64,000 bases of DNA, from NCBI RefSeq assembly GCF_003815775.1, contig NZ_CP033926.1, positions 930,001 to 994,000 of the forward strand, written 5' to 3'. Both the position numbers and the translations under genes were made by a program. This document shows positions 45,634 to 53,014 of the stretch, in pieces. This stretch comes from Chryseobacterium joostei. Its GTDB lineage: Bacteria; Bacteroidota; Bacteroidia; Flavobacteriales; Weeksellaceae. How positions within the stretch are numbered: position 1 is the first letter of the stretch; the number at the start of each line of letters is the position of its first letter. The notes beneath the pieces were generated by a model. It was not told the origin of the DNA. It did no database searches and worked only from the letters and a program-made list of their open reading frames with translations.

Positions 45634-46347
45634 ATGACAGATATAATCCAGAAAATTGAAAACACAGACTGGCAGCACATCACAGAGGCAATGCATCAAA
45701 GTGGGTACGCCATCATTCCCCAATTGCTATCAAATAACCAATGCGACGAATTAATTTCCACTTACAGCAAGGCAGATCTCTACCGTAAAACTGTTGTGAT
45801 GGCACGACATCGTTTTGGCCTGGGCGAATACAAATACTTCAATTACCCTTTACCAGAGTTAATTCAAGCAATACGTACCCAGATCTACCCCCATCTGGCT
45901 CCTATTGCCAACTCATGGTTTAAAGCTTTAAATATAGATACTCATTTCCCTTTGGAACACAAGACGTTTCTGCAAGAATGTCATTCTCAAGTCCAACAAA
46001 AGGCCACTGTTTTAATCTTAAAATATGAAGAGGGAGGTTTCAATACTTTGCATCAGGATCTATATGGAGATTATTATTTTCCTATTCAAATCGTATTAAT
46101 GCTCAGTGAGCCGGATGAAGATTTTACAGGAGGAGAATTTGTACTTACTCAGCATGTTCCCAGAGCGCAGTCTAAAGCTATTGTTTTAAAACCTAAAAAA
46201 GGAGATGTTCTTATTTTCACAACCAATTTTAAACCTGAAAAAGGAACCAAAGGATATTATAGAGTCAATATGAAGCACGGCGTAAGTGAAGTAAAAACAG
46301 GAAAACGCTATGCATTGGGAATTATTTTCCATGACGCGATCAGTTGA
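45634..46347 (+). CDS. 2OG-Fe(II) oxygenase, PF09859-type (nucleic acid damage)
   Basis: Iron and 2-oxoglutarate dioxygenase of 237 aa. The double-stranded beta-helix carries the iron ligands H140-x-D142 (NTLHQDLYGDYYFPIQ) and H215 (VNMKHGVS), and the 2OG-binding Arg225. The block LMLSEPDEDFTGGEFVLTQ is a signature of the family annotated as oxygenase acting on damaged DNA (PF09859). Direct biochemical proof for the family is limited, so the repair role is family-level knowledge. The Ada-like gene follows after 31 bp, which supports an alkylation-damage context. Confidence 0.88.
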   Translation: MTDIIQKIENTDWQHITEAMHQSGYAIIPQLLSNNQCDELISTYSKADLYRKTVVMARHRFGLGEYKYFNYPLPELIQAIRTQIYPHLAPIANSWFKALNIDTHFPLEHKTFLQECHSQVQQKATVLILKYEEGGFNTLHQDLYGDYYFPIQIVLMLSEPDEDFTGGEFVLTQHVPRAQSKAIVLKPKKGDVLIFTTNFKPEKGTKGYYRVNMKHGVSEVKTGKRYALGIIFHDAIS

Positions 46348-46378
46348 TAGATTAAAAACAACTCTCCAATTCAAAAAT

Positions 46379-46636
46379 ATGATACAGCCCACTCAATTAT
46401 CGGACACTGAGCTAAGAAGTAAAATTCGAAAGCTGGAAATTTGTTTCGGAGGAAATAAGAGGCTGAAAATTTATGGCCTACTCCATTGTACTTCAGGCAA
46501 AAGGATGAAGCGGGAAAACAGGATTCTATTCATTAGTGAAAAAGAAGCCCTACAAAACGGCTATCGCCCCTGTGGACATTGCAGAAGAGAGCAATATCAA
46601 AGCTGGAAAGCCAGCAAAAAAGGTGGTCCCCAATAA
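46379..46636 (+). CDS. Short Ada-like metal-binding protein lacking methyl-acceptor Cys
   Basis: An 85-aa stand-alone relative of the Ada zinc domain. LHCTSGKRMKRENRILF and GYRPCGHCRREQY correspond to the two halves of that domain. The cysteines are C22, C37, C65 and C68. By spacing, C37 matches the second Cys of the Ada C-x3-C pair, and the position of the methyl-accepting Cys38 is Gly33. It is thus more likely a zinc-bound DNA-binding module than a repair acceptor. The frame is open upstream inside the oxygenase gene, but the ATG at 46379 gives the family start. Confidence 0.78.
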   Translation: MIQPTQLSDTELRSKIRKLEICFGGNKRLKIYGLLHCTSGKRMKRENRILFISEKEALQNGYRPCGHCRREQYQSWKASKKGGPQ

Positions 46637-46674
46637 TAATTTATGTAAATTGAAGCCTTTAAAAACTTAATACA

Positions 46675-47478
46675 ATGAATTCAGAGAATAATTACCTGGA
46701 AATCAATCGAAATTCCTGGAATAACAGAACAGAAAGCCACCTAAAGTCAGAATTTTATGACCTTAAAGGATTCTTAAACGGAAATACCTCATTAAATGAC
46801 ATCGAATTGAATCTTTTAGGAGACCTCCAAGGGAAATCTGTTTTGCATTTACAATGTCATTTCGGTCAAGATACAATTTCACTAGGCAGATTGGGCGCAG
46901 AAGTTACAGGCGTCGATTTATCAGACAAGGCCATTGAAAGTGCCAGACAACTTGCTCATGAAACCCAGTCCAATGCCAATTTTATCTGTTGTGATATTTA
47001 TGATCTACCCAATCATTTGGACAAACAATTTGACATTGTTTATACCAGCTATGGAACCATTGGGTGGTTACCGGATCTGGATAAATGGGCAAAAGTTGTT
47101 TCACAATTCTTAAAACCGGACGGACAATTTATATTTGTGGAGTTCCATCCTGTTGTATGGATGTTTGATGACAATTTTGAAACAGTAGGTTATAGATACT
47201 TTAACTCGGGAGCCATTATTGAAACAGAAAATGGAACGTATGCTGATAGAAATGCAGAAATTACCCAATCATATGTCACATGGAATCATGGTCTAAGTGA
47301 AGTAATGAATAGCCTGATTAAAAACGGACTTGAAATCAACAGTCTAGATGAGTTTGACTACTCTCCTTACAACTGCTTCAATAAAACCATTGAGTTCGAG
47401 CCTAAAAAATATAGGATAGAACATTTGGATAATAAAATCCCTATGGTTTATTCAGTAACAGCGACAAAGAAAAAATAA
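46675..47478 (+). CDS. Class I SAM-dependent methyltransferase
   Basis: Rossmann-fold methyltransferase of 267 aa. Motif I is VLHLQCHFGQDTISLGRLGA, followed by VTGVDLSDKAIESARQL. Motif II/post-I is IVYTSYGTIGWLPDLDKW and motif III is LKPDGQFIFVEFHPV. This fits the Methyltransf_11/25 group acting on small molecules; the substrate is not evident. It is the third gene of the plus-strand cluster, 38 bp after the Ada-like gene, so cotranscription is possible although the function may be unrelated to repair. It ends at an imperfect hairpin terminator. Confidence 0.88.
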   Translation: MNSENNYLEINRNSWNNRTESHLKSEFYDLKGFLNGNTSLNDIELNLLGDLQGKSVLHLQCHFGQDTISLGRLGAEVTGVDLSDKAIESARQLAHETQSNANFICCDIYDLPNHLDKQFDIVYTSYGTIGWLPDLDKWAKVVSQFLKPDGQFIFVEFHPVVWMFDDNFETVGYRYFNSGAIIETENGTYADRNAEITQSYVTWNHGLSEVMNSLIKNGLEINSLDEFDYSPYNCFNKTIEFEPKKYRIEHLDNKIPMVYSVTATKKK

Positions 47479-47509
47479 TTTCCACTCAATTTTAAGCAAT
47501 GAAAAACTT

Positions 47510-47590
47510 AGCCTTCCGTAGATTTTCAAAATTTCACAGTTGAAAATACTTGTGTTATTCTCAAAATCTACTGGAGGCTTTATTTTTTGT
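47510..47590 (+). terminator. Imperfect long hairpin terminator of methyltransferase gene
   Basis: AGCCTTCCGTAGATTTT and AAAATCTACTGGAGGCT pair with two mismatches across a 36-nt loop and are followed by TTATTTTTTG. Confidence 0.6.
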
Positions 47591-47620
47591 GAGAAAACGC
47601 ACATTACAAAAAAAAGACCA

Positions 47621-47654
47621 TAAAAAAAGAGAAGCAATACGATATTGCTTCTCT
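47621..47654 (-). terminator. Terminator of tRNA array
   Basis: AGAGAAGCAATA and TATTGCTTCTCT with a CGA loop. On the minus strand the stem is followed by T7, eight bases beyond the last tRNA gene. Confidence 0.88.
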
Positions 47655-47661
47655 CATTTAG

Positions 47662-47734
<73 letters not shown>

Positions 47735-47746
47735 GTGTATTTTTAG

Positions 47747-47765
47747 AGTACCTACCGAAGGCACT
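47747..47765 (-). ncRNA. tRNA spacer hairpin 4 (in transcription order)
   Basis: On the transcribed strand AGUGCCU and AGGUACU pair around UCGGU, with one G.U wobble that would be an A-C mismatch on the other strand. This supports an RNA hairpin on the minus strand. Confidence 0.6.
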
Positions 47766-47772
47766 TACTTAG

Positions 47773-47845
<73 letters not shown>

Positions 47846-47857
47846 GTGTATTTTTAG

Positions 47858-47876
47858 AGTGCCTACCGAAGGCACT
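47858..47876 (-). ncRNA. tRNA spacer hairpin 3
   Basis: AGTGCCT and AGGCACT, a perfect 7-bp stem around a 5-nt loop. Compared with spacers 1 and 2 the central pair is G-C instead of A-T with pairing kept, i.e. compensatory change. Confidence 0.6.
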
Positions 47877-47883
47877 TACTTAG

Positions 47884-47956
<73 letters not shown>

Positions 47957-47969
47957 GTATATTTTTTAG

Positions 47970-47988
47970 AGTGTCTACCGAAGACACT
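47970..47988 (-). ncRNA. tRNA spacer hairpin 2
   Basis: AGTGTCT and AGACACT, a perfect 7-bp stem with the same 5-nt loop as the other spacers. Both arms differ from spacer 3 at the paired position. Confidence 0.6.
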
Positions 47989-47996
47989 TAACTTAG

Positions 47997-48069
<73 letters not shown>

Positions 48070-48082
48070 GTATATTTTTTAG

Positions 48083-48101
48083 AGTGTCTACCGAAGACAC
48101 T
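48083..48101 (-). ncRNA. tRNA spacer hairpin 1
   Basis: AGTGTCT and AGACACT, identical to spacer hairpin 2. It lies between the first and second transcribed tRNA genes. Confidence 0.6.
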
Positions 48102-48109
48102 TAACTTAG

Positions 48110-48182
48110 TAGCGGGAACCGGACTCGAACCGATGACTTTCGGGTTATGAGCCCGACGAGCTACCTACTGCTCCATCCCGCG
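48110..48182 (-). tRNA. Initiator tRNA-Met (CAT), copy 1, G45A variant
   Basis: First gene after the promoter. It differs from the other four copies at one base: position 48138 reads T instead of C on the plus strand, which is G45 to A in the variable loop. The rest of the cloverleaf is intact, so it is probably functional. Confidence 0.93.
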
Positions 48183-48193
48183 ATATTGGATTG

Positions 48194-48201
48194 CAAAGGT
48201 A
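48194..48201 (-). promoter_or_regulatory. -7 promoter box of tRNA array
   Basis: TACCTTTG on the minus strand matches TAnnTTTG and lies 11 nt before the first tRNA. The transcript would start within a few bases of the mature 5' end. A TTTG is found 13 nt further up, closer than usual. Confidence 0.55.
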
Positions 48202-48271
48202 CGAATATTTTTCACAAATCCTAATTTTTCTTTTAAATAAAGGACTTTTACAGAAACTATTTTATTATTTG

Positions 48272-48279
48272 TATCTTTG
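48272..48279 (+). promoter_or_regulatory. -7 promoter box of YrdC gene, almost touching the start codon
   Basis: TATCTTTG fits TAnnTTTG and ends 4 nt before the ATG at 48284. Initiation 4 to 8 nt downstream would make the mRNA leaderless or nearly so. Confidence 0.5.
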
Positions 48280-48283
48280 TTCT

Positions 48284-48895
48284 ATGGCAAAGATACTGAA
48301 AATTTACCCAGACAACCCTCAGGAAAATCTTGTGAATGAGGTTATTAAAACATTAAATAACGGCGGACTGATTATCTATCCTTCAGATACAATTTATGCC
48401 CTAGGCTGTAATATTTTTGATATAAAAGCCATGGAAAAACTGGCCCAAATGAAAAAATTAAAGCTGGAGAAGTCTAAATTCTCTATAATCTGTAATGATT
48501 TGAGCCATCTTTCCGACTTTACAAGACCTATTGATACATCTGTTTTCAGATTTCTGAAAAGTCATCTTCCTGGTCCGTTTACTTTTATTCTTGAGGCCAA
48601 CAAAAGTTTGCCATTGGCTTATAAAGGACACAAAACAATTGGTATTCGTGTTCCGGACCACCCCATTCCACAACTTATCGTTGAAAAATTAGGCCATCCT
48701 ATTGCATCAACCTCTATTCACGATGATGATGAAATTATTGAATACTCTACAGATCCTGAGCTTATCGCAGAGAAATATGACCATTTGGTAGATATTGTCA
48801 TTGATTCTGGTTATGGTGATAATGTAGCTTCTACTATTGTGGATCTTACTTCAGGAGAACCGGAGATCATCCGTCAGGGAAAAGGAATTATTTAG
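48284..48895 (+). CDS. L-threonylcarbamoyladenylate synthase (Sua5/YciO/YrdC family)
   Basis: Makes threonylcarbamoyl-AMP from threonine, bicarbonate and ATP, the first step of the t6A37 modification of ANN-decoding tRNAs. It is 203 aa, the YrdC-domain-only length without the Sua5 extension. The core contains GGLIIYPSDTIYALGCNIFD, KKLKLEKSKFSII, LPGPFTFILEA and TIGIRVPDHPI, all typical. YciO-type proteins of the same family have less certain activity, so the exact group is not fixed. The reading frame extends upstream to 48191, but the promoter box and family N-terminus (MAKILKIYPDN) support 48284. Confidence 0.9.
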   Translation: MAKILKIYPDNPQENLVNEVIKTLNNGGLIIYPSDTIYALGCNIFDIKAMEKLAQMKKLKLEKSKFSIICNDLSHLSDFTRPIDTSVFRFLKSHLPGPFTFILEANKSLPLAYKGHKTIGIRVPDHPIPQLIVEKLGHPIASTSIHDDDEIIEYSTDPELIAEKYDHLVDIVIDSGYGDNVASTIVDLTSGEPEIIRQGKGII

Positions 48896-48948
48896 TTTAA
48901 AGTGTAAGGGTATAGAATTCAAGGTTTACGATAGACGGAATTAGGATT

Positions 48949-49650
48949 ATGAGGATTAACGGGAAATATTCTATAGGAATTTTACTCACTTTTGTACTTT
49001 TAGCTGCTGTAATGCTGTATGCTTTTCCTGTTATCAGAATGGCTACAGGTATACAACATATTACGGCAAGTAGTTTTTCTCTAAGCCGACTTGGCATATT
49101 GAGTGTTCTGCTCATCGTATTTTTATATTCTTTCTTTATTGAAAAAGGACCTTTTCTACTAAAGGAAGAAAAGAAATATTCCATTGGATTCTATATAAAG
49201 GCTGTTATTGGCTTATACTTGGTTTGTACAATTGGAGGTGCATTTATCAATGTATTGCTTCAATTCTTGTTACAGGAAAAAATCAGTAATAAGCTTCTTC
49301 AGCTTACCTCAATTTTTAAGAATAATTATTTTTTAATTATTTTTACATGCCTTACAGCAGGCGTTGTAGAAGAATTTCTGATGCGTGGATACATACAGCC
49401 CAGAGTCGAGAAAATATATAGCAGTCCTCTTTTGGGAGTTATTGTGTCTGCATTACTTTTTGGAATTCTTCACAGTACCTACGGTACAATAGGTCAGGTT
49501 ATCGTGCCTTTCTTTATTGGAGCCGTTTTTGCTATGTTTTATAAAAAATATTCAAATATTAAAATTCTGATCATTTGCCACTTTATGTTTGATCTGGTAT
49601 CCCTGATGATCATGAATTCTATGGATTTTAAACACTTATCTGTATTTTAA
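48949..49650 (+). CDS. CPBP-family intramembrane metalloprotease (CAAX protease type)
   Basis: Integral membrane protein of 233 aa with about six to seven helices. The ABI/CPBP motifs are present: EEFLMRG (Glu141, Glu142, Arg146), FGILHSTYG with the motif-2 His, and CHFMFDL with the motif-3 His. Such proteins are putative membrane proteases; bacterial substrates are mostly unknown. It lies 53 bp after the YrdC gene and 4 bp before yaaA, so it belongs to a plus-strand operon running through prmC. Confidence 0.88.
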   Translation: MRINGKYSIGILLTFVLLAAVMLYAFPVIRMATGIQHITASSFSLSRLGILSVLLIVFLYSFFIEKGPFLLKEEKKYSIGFYIKAVIGLYLVCTIGGAFINVLLQFLLQEKISNKLLQLTSIFKNNYFLIIFTCLTAGVVEEFLMRGYIQPRVEKIYSSPLLGVIVSALLFGILHSTYGTIGQVIVPFFIGAVFAMFYKKYSNIKILIICHFMFDLVSLMIMNSMDFKHLSVF

Positions 49651-49654
49651 CATT

Positions 49655-50413
49655 ATGAAAATTATAACATCTCCTGCAAAATTAATGAACGTAGAAAATT
49701 CAACGGATCTGTTGAAGTCCACTACCCCTAAATTCATTGAAGATGCAGCATTTATACATTCTTATTTAAAAGAAAAATCTCCAAAATATCTTTCCGAATT
49801 AATGGAAATATCGCCTAAACTGGCTGATGAAAACTGGGAAAGAAATCAAAAGTGGAAATCTAAACCTACCGCAAAGGAATCAGCACCGGCTATGTTTGCA
49901 TTCACTGGCGAAGTCTATAGAGGATTAGACGCAAAAACACTTGACAAAAATGCTGTTGACTATTTACAGAAGAACTACAGAATGCTTTCCGGACTATACG
50001 GATTATTAAAACCATCTGATAAAGTAATGCTGTACCGACTGGAAATGGGTCGTCATTTTGAATTTGAGCAATACAAAAACCTGTATGAATTCTGGAGAGA
50101 AAAGATTACAGAACAGCTGAATTCTGAAATGAAAAAGGGCGAAGTTCTTCTTCATCTCGCCAGCAATGAGTATGGAAAAGTAATCGACAGAAAAAAATTA
50201 AACCATAAGGTAATTGACTTTGATTTTTATGAATTAAAGGACGGCAAGTTAAAAACTATTGTAGTTTATACGAAACATGCAAGAGGACTTGTTGTAAGAT
50301 TCTGTGCTGAAACGAATGCAAAAACACTGGATGACGTAAAAGCTTTCAATTACGAAAGATACAGAATTAACGAAGAAAAGTCTACTGATACAAAACTGGT
50401 TTTCACAAGATAA
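49655..50413 (+). CDS. yaaA: Peroxide stress protein YaaA (DUF328)
   Basis: A 252-aa cytoplasmic protein of the YaaA/DUF328 family, which in E. coli is induced by OxyR and lowers free iron during hydrogen peroxide stress. Signature blocks are MKIITSPAKLM, PAMFAFTGEVYRGLDAKTL, LSGLYGLLKPSDKVMLYRLE and VVYTKHARGL near the C-terminus. The length matches E. coli YaaA. It abuts prmC (stop and start adjacent), so the two are cotranscribed. Confidence 0.94.
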   Translation: MKIITSPAKLMNVENSTDLLKSTTPKFIEDAAFIHSYLKEKSPKYLSELMEISPKLADENWERNQKWKSKPTAKESAPAMFAFTGEVYRGLDAKTLDKNAVDYLQKNYRMLSGLYGLLKPSDKVMLYRLEMGRHFEFEQYKNLYEFWREKITEQLNSEMKKGEVLLHLASNEYGKVIDRKKLNHKVIDFDFYELKDGKLKTIVVYTKHARGLVVRFCAETNAKTLDDVKAFNYERYRINEEKSTDTKLVFTR

Positions 50414-51262
50414 ATGACAATTTCAGCATATAAAAAATATTTTAAAGCAGAACTTTCCGACCTTTATACTGAGTCGGAAAGCGCTTTTTTATCATCTTTG
50501 TTCATTCATAAAATTGTAGGTTTTGATAACTTTCAGCAAAGAAGGTTCTCTGAGCAGGAACTTTTAATAGATGATGAGAAACAACTTTATAATTTGGTTT
50601 CAGAATTAAAGACGGGAAAACCTTATCAGCAGATTTTGGGTGAAACTGAATTCTATGGAATGAAATTCTTTGTAGATGAAAATGTTCTTATTCCCCGCCC
50701 CGAAACTGAGGAACTGCTTGAAATAACAATTCGTGAGATTCAGAGGCTGGAAGTTAAAGCAAAAGGGTTAAAAATCCTTGATATTGGAACTGGCAGCGGT
50801 GTGATTCCTTTAGTTTTAAAGAAACATTTCCCAAACGCTGAAGTTTCTTCAATAGATTTTTCTGAAAAAGCCCTGAAAACAGCTCAACGAAATGCGGATT
50901 ATCATCAATTGAAAGTTCAATTCATTCATGGGGATTACCTTAATTTTAAATTGGCTGAAAATTATGACATTATCATTTCAAATCCTCCCTACATAGGAAT
51001 TGAGGAAGAAATTGAAATAGCCGATTCTGTGAAAGAATTTGAACCTAAAATGGCTCTCTTCTCTCCTACTTCTGATGCATTAATCTTTTACCGAAAAATT
51101 GCAGAAGACGCTAAGGATCATCTGAACGGTGGTGGACTTCTATTTTTAGAAATCAATCAAAAGCTTGGGCCTGAAACCCTTGAATTGTATGAGTATTTTT
51201 CCAATGCTCAATTAGTAAAGGATTTATCTGAAAATGACAGATTTATCTGCGGAAAGAAATAA
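50414..51262 (+). CDS. prmC: Release factor glutamine N5-methyltransferase PrmC
   Basis: Methylates the GGQ glutamine of peptide release factors. It is 282 aa. The N-terminal helical domain spans about 1-80 (ending LGETEFYGMKFFV) and LIPRPETEELLE matches the substrate-binding loop. SAM motif I is ILDIGTGSGVIPLVL and the catalytic motif is NPPY at 190-193. It begins immediately after the yaaA stop with no spacer. The DUF4180 gene follows after 41 bp. Confidence 0.95.
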   Translation: MTISAYKKYFKAELSDLYTESESAFLSSLFIHKIVGFDNFQQRRFSEQELLIDDEKQLYNLVSELKTGKPYQQILGETEFYGMKFFVDENVLIPRPETEELLEITIREIQRLEVKAKGLKILDIGTGSGVIPLVLKKHFPNAEVSSIDFSEKALKTAQRNADYHQLKVQFIHGDYLNFKLAENYDIIISNPPYIGIEEEIEIADSVKEFEPKMALFSPTSDALIFYRKIAEDAKDHLNGGGLLFLEINQKLGPETLELYEYFSNAQLVKDLSENDRFICGKK

Positions 51263-51303
51263 GTAAATTTATCTTTCATAAAAATTAACTATTTCTTGAA
51301 ACC

Positions 51304-51663
51304 ATGATCATCAAATCACACAATATCAACAATATAAAAGTTGCGGAAGTAATTTCCGATGAAGTCATCATTCAATCCGTACAGGATGGGCTGGATCTAA
51401 TGGGAGATATTTATTACCAAGGCTTTGACAAAGTAATGATCTACGAGAAAGATATCACCCCCGATTTCTTTGATTTAAAAACTAAAATAGCCGGGGAAAT
51501 CCTGCAGAAGTTTTCCAATTACCGTATCGGATTAGCGATTATCGGTGATTTCAGCAAATATGAAAGCAAGAGCATGAAAGATTTTATTTTTGAAAGCAAT
51601 AAAACAGGGCATATTAATTTTGTAGAAACATTGGAAGATGCCTTGGAAAACTTTCTAAAATAA
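51304..51663 (+). CDS. DUF4180 protein
   Basis: A cytoplasmic alpha/beta protein of 119 aa matching the DUF4180 pattern: QDGLDLMGDIYYQGFDKVMI, EKDITPDFFDLKTKIAGEIL, and IGDFSKYESKSMKDFIFESN. The family has no assigned activity. In other genomes it resembles STAS-like small proteins. It lies 41 bp after prmC and may be the last gene of that operon; a near-consensus -7 box (TATCTTTC) just upstream gives an alternative start of transcription. Confidence 0.85.
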   Translation: MIIKSHNINNIKVAEVISDEVIIQSVQDGLDLMGDIYYQGFDKVMIYEKDITPDFFDLKTKIAGEILQKFSNYRIGLAIIGDFSKYESKSMKDFIFESNKTGHINFVETLEDALENFLK

Positions 51664-52073
51664 ATGTTCCTGTAATATTTAGCTTTATTCTAATTCTCAT
51701 CTATGCTAGTCAGGTAATCTTCTTCCTGATCTGACACAAAATCTACTCCATCTTATTTCTAGAATATGGGCTAACCTTCTATAACATAACAAAAAGGATT
51801 ATTTTTTTGAAAAACTTTTGTAAGAAAACACGGCTGAATATTCTTTCATCTTCATAAAAATCACCCATTGAAATCGAAATTACAACCAGATTTCCCTTAA
51901 TAATTAAAAAAAATCATGTATTTAGTTCACTTGATAAATGCATTATATAAAAATAAAATCAATAAAATTGCTATATGAATAAATAAAACCAAACAAAAAT
52001 CAATTATTAATTAAAAAGTAAGGTTAATTAAAATTTAATTGACAGAAAGTAATGAAATAATATAATTAATTCA
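51664..52073. other. AT-rich intergenic stretch, no supported gene
   Basis: About 410 bases after the DUF4180 gene with stop codons in all frames, no long repeat and no clear hairpin followed by T-run. The last part is very AT-rich and leads into the promoter at 52074. Confidence 0.6.
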
Positions 52074-52228
52074 TATTTTTGCATAAACACAAGCATTATG
52101 AATATCATTATTTTAGACACTAAAACTACGGTTTCGACGTAGTCAATTATTTGCTAATCACATTTGAATTTCTTAGCAAAATCAGCATAATAAAAATAAC
52201 ACTATAACAATAAAAACCTTTGGTTTTT
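52074..52228 (+). ncRNA. Attenuator-like leader: promoter, Ile/Thr-rich mini-ORF, three hairpins
   Basis: The -7 box TATTTTTG (52074-52081) is followed by a 14-codon ORF (52098-52142) encoding MNIIILDTKTTVST, with three Ile and four Thr. The stem ACTACG/CGTAGT (52125-52143) overlaps its end. A second stem TTTGCTAA/TTAGCAAA (52150-52157, 52173-52180) follows. The last hairpin AAAAACC/GGTTTTT (52212-52228) ends in a U-rich stem. This is the order of a ribosome-mediated attenuator for Thr/Ile genes, yet the next gene is a surface protein 204 nt downstream. It may be a stranded leader or a small RNA. Confidence 0.5.
52098..52142 (+). CDS. Putative 14-aa leader peptide MNIIILDTKTTVST
   Basis: Mini-ORF located 17 nt after a -7 box and overlapping a hairpin. 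Half of its residues are Ile or Thr, as in the E. coli thr operon leader, which senses those two amino acids. Translation is not proven. Confidence 0.4.
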   Translation: MNIIILDTKTTVST

Positions 52229-52431
52229 GTTACTATTATTCTTTTATGCTCACGAACTTACGATCCATTATTTTCAAAGAAGTTGATATAAAAATCAATT
52301 TCTAAGATTAATACGTGATCTAAAATCAAAAAAAAACAATATCCATTTAAAAAACTAAAAGTACTTCAGGTATTTTTAGGCAATTAATATTGTCAAAAAT
52401 TATTATTAACACACAAATAAATTCACAAGCA
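52229..52431. other. Leader of surface-protein operon
   Basis: About 200 AT-rich bases between the attenuator-like hairpin and the start at 52432. A small TTGAT/ATCAA dyad is present. No clear promoter was found, so the downstream genes may depend on the promoter at 52074 and read-through of the hairpin. Confidence 0.4.
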
Positions 52432-53007
52432 ATGAAAATTTTTCTTTTACAAATTTCGATTTTTCTAATTGGTATGTCTGCGCACGCACAGGTAGGGATT
52501 AATATTTCTAATCCTGATGAAAGTGCAGCTTTAGATGTTTATAGCCAAAATAAGGGAATGTTAATCCCAAGGCTTACTACCGCAAAAAGAGATGCTATAT
52601 CCAAACCTGCCAATTCTCTTCTCATTTATGATACAGATAAGAAGTGCCTGAGCCAAAATATAGGTACTCCTACCGCTCCGGATTGGTTATGTATCAGCAA
52701 TAATGCTGTTAAGATGTTTTATATGCCGAGTGTTTCTTTCGACACATCGCAGAATGCTAATGGCCAAACAAAAGATTTATATACCCTTTATAAGAATCAA
52801 TTTGGATCTCCGAAGGCAAAAAGCGCAAGTGCACCTGCCTCAATTCCTTTTTTCCCATCAAACAAAGACCTTTATTATTATGTGACGGATGCAGATCCTA
52901 ATGTATTCAGTAATATTTCTATTTCGGATTCTGGAGTAATGACCTATGATGTGAGAGCCGCAGCAACAGATTGTTCTTTTATTAATATTGTTTTTGTTGT
53001 AAAATAA
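52432..53007 (+). CDS. Secreted cell-surface protein, unknown
   Basis: A 191-aa protein with a signal peptide (FLLQISIFLIGMSAHAQ). The mature N-terminus VGINISNPDESAALDV, then GMLIPRLTTAKRDAI, is a pattern seen at the start of many flavobacterial surface proteins and fibre-like tail segments. The C-terminal domain (about 105-191) is unfamiliar: aromatic-rich, with one disulfide-capable Cys. The upstream in-frame ATG at 52390 would place charged residues before the signal peptide, so 52432 is preferred. It is 7 bp before the lectin-like gene, an evident operon. Confidence 0.8.
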   Translation: MKIFLLQISIFLIGMSAHAQVGINISNPDESAALDVYSQNKGMLIPRLTTAKRDAISKPANSLLIYDTDKKCLSQNIGTPTAPDWLCISNNAVKMFYMPSVSFDTSQNANGQTKDLYTLYKNQFGSPKAKSASAPASIPFFPSNKDLYYYVTDADPNVFSNISISDSGVMTYDVRAAATDCSFINIVFVVK

Positions 53008-53014
53008 GTAAGCT

